NCBI GenBank assembly: GCA_963575745.1
Contig: CAUYUJ010022392.1
Span: 1,402,215-1,466,214 of the forward strand
Origin: Prorocentrum cordatum
Taxonomy: Eukaryota; Sar; Dinophyceae; Prorocentrales; Prorocentraceae
Direction of reading: 5' to 3'
Length of the DNA: 64,000 nt
Part shown: in pieces, positions 54,150 through 63,100 of the stretch
How positions within the stretch are numbered: the first letter of the stretch is position 1
Layout of the letters: each line of letters begins with the position of its first letter
The notes under the pieces: generated by a model
The model's input: only the letters and a program-made list of their open reading frames with translations
Database searches by the model: none
Told to the model about the DNA's origin: nothing
Translations under genes and position numbers: made by a program

Positions 54150-54400
54150 GACATCCGTGTGAAAATCCTGAAGCGTGACAAAACACCACTCTCAGAAGTT
54201 CAACGCCACGAATCACTCAAACTGCTACGTCTTGACGATTCTGAGTCGTGCCGGAACACCACTCCTGGGATTTCAACGTCGCGAATCGACGTTACTGTTG
54301 CGTCCTGGCAATCCTGAACCGCGCCAAGGCACCATGCCTTGGACTTCAACACCGCGAATCAACGTGATTCCTGCGCCCTGAAAATCCCAAATCGTGCCGT
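54150..54400. repeat. ~73-bp tandem repeat, about 3.5 copies
   Basis: TTCAAC(G/A)(C/T)C(A/G)CGAATC recurs at about 54199, 54272 and 54345, each unit containing a CCTG..AATC..GA..CGTGCC stretch. Confidence 0.8.
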
Positions 54401-54484
54401 CAGACAAGTTCCGGGACGTCGGCCATTAGCCTGGCTTGATTTAAGGCGAAGTTTTCGGACTCAACCGACTCAACCTGTTTTTGC

Positions 54485-54770
54485 ATCATTTTCATCATCA
54501 TCGTCATCATCGTCGTCATGATATTCATCATCGTCCGCGTCATCGCCATCATCATCACCATCTCCTCATCATCGTCATCATCATAATATCCATCATCATA
54601 TCCTCGTCATCGTCATCATCATGTAGTGATGAGGATGATTAAATTAAGACTCGCATGACGATGATGGCGGCGTGAACATGTTGATGATGATAATGATGGC
54701 GATGACGATGATGATGAAGCCGATGATGATTGCGATGATGATGGCGATGAAGATGATGATTTCGGACAGC
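54485..54770. repeat. (ATC)n / (GAT)n imperfect array
   Basis: CATCATCGTC and ATCATCATC triplets to about 54620, then GATGATGAT triplets from about 54660. Inverted halves form a potential large hairpin. Confidence 0.9.
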
Positions 54771-54787
54771 GCGGGCCGTGCTGCCTA

Positions 54788-57700
54788 TCAATCGGAAAGC
54801 CCCTCCGTGGAAGCGGGCCACCGCATTTCGTCAAGCACCTCCGTGAGGTCGGGCAGCGCCACGGGGACCCGCGCCAGGTGATCGGCCACGACGTGGTTCA
54901 CGACGTTGAAGAACTCCTTCGGGCCAGGCGCGGCGTCGATCCTGCGCGCCCTGAACTCCCGAAAGACGTCGGAGCGGATCATGACGGCCATCTGCAGCCT
55001 GCTGTCGTCTACGCGCTGTTGCAGCTCGTGGTGGGTCGCGAAACAGTCCTGGCAGTCCGCGGAGGCGTGGTGGTGCACGTTGTGCTCGAGGGAGGACAGG
55101 GTACCCATGTAGAATGACCCAGGCTTTCGCTCGAGGGTGACGACCCTTCCGCAGGAGGCTGTGCTCGAGGGTGACGCCCCATCATGTGCTCCCAGGACCC
55201 CTGGGATCCTCACTTGCACGGAGCGCGCCCCGAAAATCGTCACGGCCGCGTGCAACAGGGAGCATCCGCCACCTGTGTGCCAACCATCGTCCCGTGCGCC
55301 TGGTTGCATGAGCTGGATCGATGCGTACGCGAACGCGTTGTCGGCGAAGTGCTCTGTCATGATGGGCTTTCCGTTCTGCTCGACGATGGCAGGTGGCATG
55401 CCGTCGGCTTTGACAGGCTCGCGCGTTTTTTCTCCCAGCTGTTGCAGCCACGGGCGCATCTTCTTCCGCGGCGCTCGCACGAAGGCGGCCATGTGGGGCG
55501 AGGGGGTGATCTGCAAATTCCCGCCCTTGTTGAGGCTGCGGCACTTCGGGGGGCTTTCGTCGTCCACGATGCCTGCGACCTCTGTTTTCAAGCCCTTTGC
55601 CGCCTCGTCGCCTCGGACGCATTTGGAGACGGTTGCCCCCGTGTCCAGGCGCTCCTCGGCCAAGTTCTGCCAGCACGGGTCTCTCTGCAAGAAGCGGGGC
55701 AAGTCTGGGTCCAGCTCCGCCTCCGCTATCGTGCCCGTGCCGTTTTTTCCCTGGACCATGGAGATGCGCACGACGAGCTGGGCGCCAGCCGGCTGCAGGA
55801 AGCGACAAGCCCTTAGACGACTGATTGTCGCTCTGGCGCCAGGGTGCCAAAGCAGGCAGCTCTCGGCGGCCTTCAACAAGTCTGGGGGGCAGTCTGCAAG
55901 TTCGTCAACGGGCCAGCGCCCTCGGCCGTCGAGTGCCTTCGCTGTTTCAGCCTTTAGCCAATCCTCGCCCGACCGCTTGAACCACTTCTCAAAGAAAGGC
56001 AGGTTGTCCAGCCACGGCGCGGGTTCCTGGCCCTCCTAGTTGTAGAAGTCTCCCGACCCTGGCTCCTTGCCTGGGATCCCCAAGACCTTCCTGCAGCAAA
56101 CCACGAATTCTTTCGGGTGCTCCCCTGGAGGATGCCCGAGCGCGCCGCAAGGCTCTGGTGGTTGGAACAACACCTTGCGCGTGTACAACTCCGCCATCAG
56201 GCACCCGATGGACCACATGTCCAGGTCCTCTGAGTAGCGCTGGTTCCCCAAGAAAACGTCTACCGCTCTGTAAGCGGGCGCGCATACTCCGAGGTCATCG
56301 CAGGTCGGGCTGTAGCGCAGTTTCCTCTTCAACCTGCCGTGGGGATCCGCCATCTCCACGCGGCCGAGGTCGGCGAGCACCACCTGCGGAGAGGGGCGGA
56401 TGGAGGAGAGGGGAGCTCTAGCATAGTATGTTAGAGCTCCCAGGGAGCTCTAACATGCCATGTTAGAGCTCCCTGGGAGCTCTAACATGGCACGTGATAC
56501 CATGTTAGAGCTCCCAGGGAGCTCCTTGGAGCTCTAACATGGCATGTTAGAGCTCCATGGGAGCTCTAACATAGCATGTTAGAGCTCCCTGGGAGCTCTA
56601 ACATGGTATCATCACGTGCCATGTTAGAGCTCCCAAGGAGCTCAAATCTAACATGGCATGTTAGAGCTCCCTTGGAGCTCTAACATAGAATTTTAGAGCT
56701 CTCTGGGAGCTCTAACATGCCATGTTAGAGCTCCATGTGAGCCCTGACACTCGGGATCTTAGTCGAGGGGGCGACGACGATGACGAGGATGACGACGACG
56801 ACGACGAGGATGACGAGGATGACGATGATGACGAGGACGACGAGGACGACGACGACGAGGACGAGGAGGACGACGACGAGGACGACGAGGATGACGAGGA
56901 TGACGAGGACGACGAGGACGACGACGACGACGACGACGAGGACGACGAGGACGACGAGGACGGCGAGGACGACGAGGACGACGAGGACGAGGAGGACGAG
57001 GAGGAGGAGGACGACGACGACGACGGCGACGACGACGGCGACGACGACGTCGACGACGAGCGCCTCGAAGGAACCCGGGATCTGCCAGTCGAACTGCAGC
57101 TTGCTCTTTGGGCACGGCGCGACGGGATCCCATTCGCCAAGCCCACGTGATACAAGTGCCTGCTTCTCGAAGCAGCCGCGCGTCTGCGGCGATCCTCGCA
57201 TCAGGATGTTCGCGGGCTTGATGTCGCAGTGAATGAGGCCCCTGTCGTGCATGTACTGGAGCCCTTCGAGAACGCCGTTCAGGACGTGGCGCGTCCCTGT
57301 CTGCGTGAAGGAGGACTTCTTGAGGAATTGGCGGACATCGATCTCGAACAACTCGTGCGCGAGGCCGATGTGCTCCGTCCATTTCCTATCTATCCTTGGT
57401 ACTGACTGTTGCAGTTCTCGGTGTGCTTTCTTCGGGACTGTTGCAGTTCCTGGGCACAACCTCCTGAAAGGGCCCACGTCGAGTAAGCGAACGAGACGCG
57501 GGTGCGTGCCCACAGCACCGTGGCGCATGACCTCATCCAGAGCCCCTCCGACGGCATCCGCATTGCACCCCTTCTGCGCATCGCTGGGGTCGTCCCGCAG
57601 CATCTTGATCGCAAGGCCAGTCTTGTCGCCCTGTCGCGTGCCCAAGTAGACCTTGCCGAAAGAGCCCTCACCGAGCTCCCCTCCCTCCCACTGCACGTCG

Positions 57701-58356
57701 TACTCGAGCGGCAGGCCCTCGCACTTGCCCTTCTGTTTTTTTTCGTACGCCTGCCCGACCGCGTCGAGCTTCAGTGCAAGTAGATTCACACGACCCTCGT
57801 CGTGGGACACCGCTCTCGGACCAGCAGACCCGCGACGAGCAGCTGTCGGTGGCGTAGGCTCCGATACCCCGTCCGCGGCGGGAACGAGCACCTTCCCCAG
57901 CGCGTCCTCTAGGGTTTCTCCTGCGACACCGTGGCCCTCGGCGACAGCTGGCTCATCTTCTGCAGCGCTAGCTGTTCCGGCCCATTTCGCGCACCCTGGC
58001 ACCCCCGCAGGCTTGCTCACATAGTCTTTCCAGTTGGCGCCCAGCGCAATCTTGAGGAGCCGCGCGCAGGTGTCATACGAAACTGGCTTTGGCCACGTCA
58101 GCACACATTTGTTCTTCGTTACCTTCTCCAGCGTCACTTTTGCGGTCGGGGCCCCTTTTGCCACCCTGGCCATGCTATTGCTGCAGGTCCCCCCCAGCTT
58201 CTTGTTGATCTTGTCGTTGTTCGACCCGTCACCCTGCAGGCAATGGCCCCACTTAGAGAAGAGAACCTTGTTCCTGTCGCGACCGCCGCCGCCCGAGGCA
58301 GCCGTCGCCGCGGAGGCCCGCTGACGGCAGTGTCGTCCCTGCGGGCCCGCTAAGTT
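54788..58356 (-). CDS. CMGC-like protein kinase fused to an unknown C-terminal domain; one in-frame TAG
   Basis: Two long exons around a GC-AG intron (56384-57159). The first frame is open up to 58356 without a clear ATG before an ATG at 58173, so a short upstream exon is likely. Kinase features: GELGEGSFGKVYLG loop, VAIK-type Lys in GLAIKML (57604-57606), HCDIKPANIL with catalytic Asp at 57223-57225, then after the intron VVLADLGRV (DLG instead of DFG, Asp 56369-56371), CAPAYRAVDVFLG and LDMWSIGCLMAELYTRKVLF, as in cyclin-dependent/CMGC kinases. A TAG at 56036-56038 interrupts the C-lobe (GSGDFYN, stop, EGQEPAPWLDNLPFF). Past residue DRIS-like WHPGARATISRL comes a ~300-aa region with SLNKGGNLQI, DGWHTGGGCSLLHAAVTIFG and ERKPGSFYMGTLSSLEHNV, possibly a degenerate double-stranded beta-helix (2OG-oxygenase-like). 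Substrates unknown. Confidence 0.78.
56411..56745. repeat. Tandem palindromes (TTAGAGCTCCCTGGGAGCTCTAA) inside the kinase intron
   Basis: About ten units of roughly 31-33 bp, each a palindrome centred on CTGGGAG or CATGGGAG and joined by AACATGGCATGTT, itself a palindrome. The block can fold into serial hairpins or cruciforms. Confidence 0.95.
56772..57062. repeat. (GAC/GAG/GAT)n array inside the kinase intron
   Basis: About 290 bp of GAC-GAG-GAT triplets, spliced out with the intron. Confidence 0.95.
57395..57463 (-). other. 69-nt in-frame insertion in the kinase (mini-intron or small element)
   Basis: Between beta-4 (RLLDVGPF) and beta-5 (HIGLAHELF) lies a 69-nt segment, GAGGTTG...ACCAAG. 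It begins GA and ends AG and contains two copies of GAACTGCAACAGTC 32 nt apart in different frames. Deleting it restores GPFRIDRKWTEHIGL, a normal kinase spacing, in frame. Confidence 0.55.
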
Positions 58357-58886
58357 TCAGTGAACCGAGACGACTGCGGGCCCCTCCTCCGTCCTCCTCC
58401 TCCCCCTGCGGCCGCTCCTCGGAGCGTTGCTTCCCGCGTCTTCCCTACCCTGCTGCATCCCCATCCTGGCCCGCCCCTGCAGAGCGCCGTAAGGATGCAA
58501 GGGCCTTGGCGGCATGGTATCTGTTGTTTATCCAGCTCCCCAGCTTCGGAACGGAAAGCGTAGGATGCAACAAGGGTACCCTTTGGAAAGGTAAGCATCC
58601 TGACTCTGCGCCTTGCCTGCGCCGTGGGCCAAGTGCGACGGATGGCGACGAAGGGATGACGGAGGACTATGTTCCTATCTGTACGCAAGGTGCCGTGTAC
58701 TGCACAGGCCAGAATGCGGCGCGCGTCCCATTACGAGAACGGAGGCGACGCCGCCAGCGCGCGACTGCTGCAATCCAAGATCAAACAAGTGACAGCTCCA
58801 CGCACGGGAACAGGAGCGTGCGGGCTGGCTCCTGCGTCGGAGCTGTCGAATTCTGTTGCAGCCTGTGCTCAAGCCTGTGCTCTGTT
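58357..58886. other. Intergenic region between the two tandem minus-strand genes
   Basis: About 530 bp between the stop codon of the 1049-aa gene and the first open frame of the kinase. It should hold the upstream gene's 3' UTR and the kinase's leader. Two CTGNAACAG motifs lie at 58853-58861 and 58882-58890; the second contains the stop codon TGA. Confidence 0.6.
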
Positions 58887-61800
58887 TCAGCCTATATTCG
58901 GCTTCTTCTTCTTCTTCTTCTTCGAGGCCGAGGAGTCGTCTGAGGACCAGGAGTCCGAGGTCGAGGACGCGTCGGCGTCGCGCTTCTTACCCTTCTTACC
59001 CTTCGTATTGTCATCATTCTTGTCCTTCTTCATATTATCCTTATTGACCTTCTTCTTGTCCTCCTTCTTGCCCTCCTTCTTGTTGTCGCCCTCCTTCTTC
59101 CCATCCTTCGGGTCCTCCTTCGGGTCCTCCTTTGTCAGGCGCAACTGCACAGAGCGTGCAAGCAGGTCCTCGTTCACGAACACCATGGCGCTGCCCCCGA
59201 GCATGGCCTCGACGGCACGCTCCACGAGAAACGGCTTGAGCACCTTCGCGTGGTGGTCGTCGAAAGTCAAGGCCAACATACTGCACCCGCTCTCGATGCA
59301 GCCGCGCATGCCTGCGCCGCCCGCAGGCGTGCCGAAGTGCACCCACCTGGGCTTCCCCGCCTCGTGGCAGAGCTCCTTGAGGAGCTCGATGTCGTTGTCG
59401 TGCGGGAACCACGGCACCTCCGTTCCCGTGAGCTGGCGGTAGAGTTTCCGCTTCTTCACGGCCGCAGTCACGAGGGCCTTCTCGGGGCGGACGGCTGTTG
59501 CAGCTTCGTCGAGCGCCTCGGCGCCACAATCAGCGCCCTCGTCGTCCTCCTGGAGAGTGTGGCAGTACCCCAGCTTCTCTCGCTCCTCGGCCTCCACCTC
59601 GGTGACGCACTGGCCGACCATGCTGGCCAAGCTGGTCTCCCGAACCTGCTTGGGCACGAGGGCGTGGCTCTTCTGCGGCAGGACAGGCACGTTCCTCATC
59701 ACTTCGTTGAAGAGGGGGCTGCCCGCGTCCACGAACTGCCTGAACTTGGCCATTTGCTTCGGCTTCCTCCCCTTGTAGCAGAGCAACATGACCTCGTGCG
59801 AGCGCGAGTTCGCCAGGCCTCGCTGCCTCTGGGCGTGGCCGTACTGCTGCATCTGCTTCGTGTTGTAGACGAGGTGGTATGTGACCGTGCTGAACTTGTT
59901 TGCGACGAGGGTCTTCTGGATCTTCGGGAGGTTCGACTGCGCACGGCCCGTCAGCAACCACAGCACGTCCCGTCCACCGACCATCAGCGGTTCCAGGGAC
60001 TGCAGGTAGCGCGTGAAATCCTGCTCGTCCAGCGCGGGCTCACGGTGCGCGAGGCCTTGCCCCTCGAAGACGCAGCACAACTTCGCATTCTTGACATCGT
60101 AGAAGCCCATCACTGATGCATTCTCTGTGAGGTTCTGGTATAGGCGTGTCTTAGTGGCCGAAGCGTTGATATACACGGCGCTGCCCTCCGCCGTGACCAT
60201 GACGACCCGCGTATCCAGCGCGGTAGAGCACTGCTGCTCGCACAGTGCCTTGAAGTTATTCACGTCGCTCGGGGAGACGTCGATCTTCTTCTTGTCCTCG
60301 GAGGCCGCCTCCGCTGTTCCAGCACCGCCCGCTGTTGCAGCACCGACCGCGTCGCTGTCTGCAGGCTTTTCCTCTGACGGTTCCTGGGGGGTTCCCACGA
60401 GGGAGTCGTGCGCGATCTGGAACCTCTCGAAGAACCTCTTGTTCACTCGCACGCTCCTGTGGAACTTGTCCATGTTGTAGCGCTCGGCGGCCGACTGGGT
60501 GAGGGCGCCAGAGATATCCTGCTTGTAGAATCCCTGGCCTATTTCGAGGAAGTGTCTCATCGCCAGGCGCAGCGCGTCGGTCGGCAGTGACTGCACCCAG
60601 GTCGGGTCCTTGTCAGGCCCCTCAGTCTTCTCGAAGAACTTGAGCGGCGAGTCGAGGTATTGCCTCGCCATGACCATGACTGTTCTCTCGGCGGCGTTAT
60701 CCTGTGTGTCTGGTGTTTCAGTGATGTTGCAGCCAGTGCTGCCTTTGAACAAGTCTGGGTGCTGTTTCAGGAAGTTCGCCACGTACTTCTTCGCCCACAA
60801 GATCTCGGCCACTACCTGGCCGATGGTGGAGGCGCTGTACGGGTCCTTCACGCTCTTCCGCCACATCCGCGTGTACAGGCTTTCCAAGACGTGCCCCAGC
60901 AAGGTAGCGTCCGTCTTCGCGATGATCAGCCCAAGCTGCGTGGGCTTGTCCAGCAGATTGTCTCGCCCCCAACGGTTCACGGCGGCATCCAAAAGCAGCA
61001 ATGCCCCTGGGCACTTTTCGAGAGCGAGCCAGTTGATCATGTGCGTCCTGACGGTCCTCAGGCTGGGGCAGTTCATAAGTCCCCACTGTATGTTGTTCTC
61101 CAACCACGCCTGCACCTTCTCTGCCGAGGGGTTCCCGCCACCTGGCCCACCGCTCTTCAAGATTTCCGCCGCACGTGCCACGATGCGCATGAGGTTCTGG
61201 TTCTCGACACCGAGCCAGGCGCGCAGGCGCTCGTGGCGGGCTCTCTGGTTGACAGACCACTTGAACTTGTTCTCCTCGATCTCCTCAGCCGCGCGCCCCG
61301 GGATCAGCACGAAATCGAAGGGCCAATCCAGAATCAAGTCCTCCAGCGCTTGTGCGGCTTTCCTGTTGCCTTCCTCTTTCGCCCAGTAGTAGGCCAGCCA
61401 GACAGCGTTGACCACGACGTCACTGCCCAAACGCTTGAACTTGCCGATCTCGGGCACAGCGGTCTGGTTCACGTTGGTGATCATGATGGGGATCTCGAAC
61501 CCTTTCTCAACCTGCTTCGGGATGTTCCAAGGCCTGCCACCCTTGACCTGGCTTAGCGTCTCCACGATGCGCCGCTGTGGGTTACCCTGGGCTGTGCGCT
61601 CGACGTCGCCAGCGCCCTCAAGAGAGTCGTTCGCTGTTTCAGCCGCGTCGTCCGTCGGCACGTTCGACATGAACATGTCCGCAGCCACGTTCTCCACCTT
61701 GCCCACCGTGATATTCTCCTCCAGGAAACTGTTGTCGATGGGCGCCGTATGCGCCAGGTTCAGATAGACATTCCTGCGCTCGCCCTTCTCGTTACACTCT

Positions 61801-62036
61801 TCGATGATCCTGGCGAGCTTCTCCTGCAATGGAGTTCTCTCCTTGCTGTCCTTCTTCGAGATCTTCTTCGACTGGTCCTCCTGCGACTTGTCTGGCTTCT
61901 CCCTCTTCGGCTTCTCGGCCCTCTCGGCGACGCGCTTCGGAATGGTCTTGAGAAGCCGCTTGAAGTCAGTCTCGATGAGGGGGGAAACCTTGTCGGCCCA
62001 GAAGTCCTTGAACGGCTGCGCCGCGAAGCCGCTCAT
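58887..62036 (-). CDS. 1049-aa protein with degenerate N-methyltransferase-like half and Lys-rich tail
   Basis: Single uninterrupted frame. I choose the ATG at 62036 (MSGFAAQPFKDFWADKV) over an in-frame upstream start at 62303, because the extra 89 codons are low-quality, leader-like sequence. Residues ~35-70 are Lys/Glu-rich. Residues ~90-560 are globular and unrecognised (VVVNAVWLAYYWAKEEG, DWPFDFVLIPGRA, RWGRDNLLDKPTQLGLIIAKTD). The next part follows the order of beta-class N4/N6 methyltransferases: KLCCVFEGQG (~655) where DPPY-type motif IV is expected; GGRDVLWLLTGRAQS; FSTVTYHLVYNTKQMQQYG; SRSHEVMLLCYKGRKPKQ (~750); and WVHFGTPAGGAGMRG followed by SMLALTFDDHH (~897) like the C-terminal AdoMet loop. 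The catalytic DPPY is absent, so it is probably not an active methylase of that type. It ends with a KKEGKKEDKKK tail and a Ser/Asp patch before KKKKKKKPNIG. Likely nuclear. Confidence 0.7.
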   Translation of the reverse strand: MSGFAAQPFKDFWADKVSPLIETDFKRLLKTIPKRVAERAEKPKREKPDKSQEDQSKKISKKDSKERTPLQEKLARIIEECNEKGERRNVYLNLAHTAPIDNSFLEENITVGKVENVAADMFMSNVPTDDAAETANDSLEGAGDVERTAQGNPQRRIVETLSQVKGGRPWNIPKQVEKGFEIPIMITNVNQTAVPEIGKFKRLGSDVVVNAVWLAYYWAKEEGNRKAAQALEDLILDWPFDFVLIPGRAAEEIEENKFKWSVNQRARHERLRAWLGVENQNLMRIVARAAEILKSGGPGGGNPSAEKVQAWLENNIQWGLMNCPSLRTVRTHMINWLALEKCPGALLLLDAAVNRWGRDNLLDKPTQLGLIIAKTDATLLGHVLESLYTRMWRKSVKDPYSASTIGQVVAEILWAKKYVANFLKQHPDLFKGSTGCNITETPDTQDNAAERTVMVMARQYLDSPLKFFEKTEGPDKDPTWVQSLPTDALRLAMRHFLEIGQGFYKQDISGALTQSAAERYNMDKFHRSVRVNKRFFERFQIAHDSLVGTPQEPSEEKPADSDAVGAATAGGAGTAEAASEDKKKIDVSPSDVNNFKALCEQQCSTALDTRVVMVTAEGSAVYINASATKTRLYQNLTENASVMGFYDVKNAKLCCVFEGQGLAHREPALDEQDFTRYLQSLEPLMVGGRDVLWLLTGRAQSNLPKIQKTLVANKFSTVTYHLVYNTKQMQQYGHAQRQRGLANSRSHEVMLLCYKGRKPKQMAKFRQFVDAGSPLFNEVMRNVPVLPQKSHALVPKQVRETSLASMVGQCVTEVEAEEREKLGYCHTLQEDDEGADCGAEALDEAATAVRPEKALVTAAVKKRKLYRQLTGTEVPWFPHDNDIELLKELCHEAGKPRWVHFGTPAGGAGMRGCIESGCSMLALTFDDHHAKVLKPFLVERAVEAMLGGSAMVFVNEDLLARSVQLRLTKEDPKEDPKDGKKEGDNKKEGKKEDKKKVNKDNMKKDKNDDNTKGKKGKKRDADASSTSDSWSSDDSSASKKKKKKKPNIG

Positions 62037-62319
62037 CGCACTCAGGCGGGCTGGTTCAGCTGCGGGCTGGCCGTTCCACCTCTCGCGCCTGTTGCAGGTC
62101 GGGCTGGAGCCGTGGTGGGAATGGAATTGGGCAATGATGGAAGAACAGGGGCCGTTGTAGCCGATGGAACGTCCAGAGGGCGGATAGGAAGCAGAGCGAA
62201 AATAGCCGCAACCAATTCTAGACGAACTCACGGATGTCGGAAGTCGCCCATTCCCTCGAAGCAATGCGAAGATTAATGCATTTTCAGCGAGCGAGGGCGC
62301 CAAGAGCCTGTCGAGTTCT

Positions 62320-63095
62320 CCCCAGATGGCCTACCAGCTCTTGATGGGTGGGCCCAGAGATTTTGCAAGACCCCAACGGCACCAAGAAATTCTAACTACC
62401 CTAAGGGCCTCAAGAGGAGATCCCAGAAATTCTATCTCCCCACAAGAGAGAGGAAATTCCTCGCCCCTCAGGGCGTCAAGAGGAGATCCCAATCTTCAAC
62501 ACACTCATTTTTTGAGTCCTAGTAGATCCAGAACCCCATAAATCTGTTATGCTTTCGAGATTCGTTGCCAGGCCGAAGGTTTCGACTGACTGCGCTAGCC
62601 GATAGAACAGAGAACAGCTACAGCGCGCCCCCCCTCCCCCCCCGCCCTCGCGGCGGACAGCGTCGGATAATTCATGTAGTCGGGGGGGGGGAGCCCTGGG
62701 GGGGCCTGGAGCCATGGGGCGTTGATCCGATCGGCATAAGCCCGACACTTGCGCAAACGTCCAGTGGTGCCAGTGGGGGGGGGGGGGCGCGCGCTGCGGG
62801 GCGGGGGATGAGACGGCGCGCATGCTGCAGCCCACGCGGCCTCGCATCGAGCGCGCGCGTGGCATCGGGCCGACGGACCGTGGGAAGCAGCCGCGGGGGC
62901 GGCGTCCTGCAGGGCACAGAATGCAGATGAGGCCTAAGGATTAAGGGCGAGTCGGGTCGGGTCGTCGTCGCGTCGTCGTCGTCGTCACGGTCGTCGTCAC
63001 GGTCGTCAAAATCTCTGATCATATCGCCTCGCCCCCATCTCCCCCCACCCTCCTCCCCCCATTTACTCCAACGCGCGGCGCGTGGCGGGCCCTCA
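62320..63095. other. No gene seen; short repeats and G/C runs
   Basis: CTCAAGAGGAGATCCCA repeats lie at 62408-62425 and 62468-62490 with AAATTC/CCCC spacers, followed by G- and C-homopolymers (62630-62700, 62775-62790) and a (GTC)n patch at 62960-63000. Confidence 0.5.
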
Positions 63096-63100
63096 CCACG

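Larger units (their letters stand above)
56384..57159 (-). other. Intron of the kinase gene, GC-AG type
   Basis: 776 nt. Donor GAGAAGCAG then GCACTTGTA; acceptor CCGCCCCTCTCCGCAG then GTGGTGCTC. Removal gives FEKQ-VVLADLG, the right spacing between catalytic loop and DLG motif. The open frame that crosses the GAC array without splicing gives polyvaline and is not credible. Confidence 0.75.

Noticed and set aside
56725-57160. Read-through of the kinase frame into a polyvaline region
   Set aside because: The region is a GAC-type array. Splicing from CAG/GCACTT to CGCAG/GTGGTG restores the kinase active-site spacing instead.
58166-58200. A suspected frameshift in the C-run at the kinase N-terminus
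   Set aside because: Counting the run (seven C) shows the upstream segment (KVLFSKWGHC, KINKKLGGTC) is in frame with the rest, so no frameshift is needed.
62037-62303. An 89-codon N-terminal extension of the 1049-aa protein
   Set aside because: The sequence is leader-like with no order. The ATG at 62036 is followed at once by protein-like sequence and has a better context.
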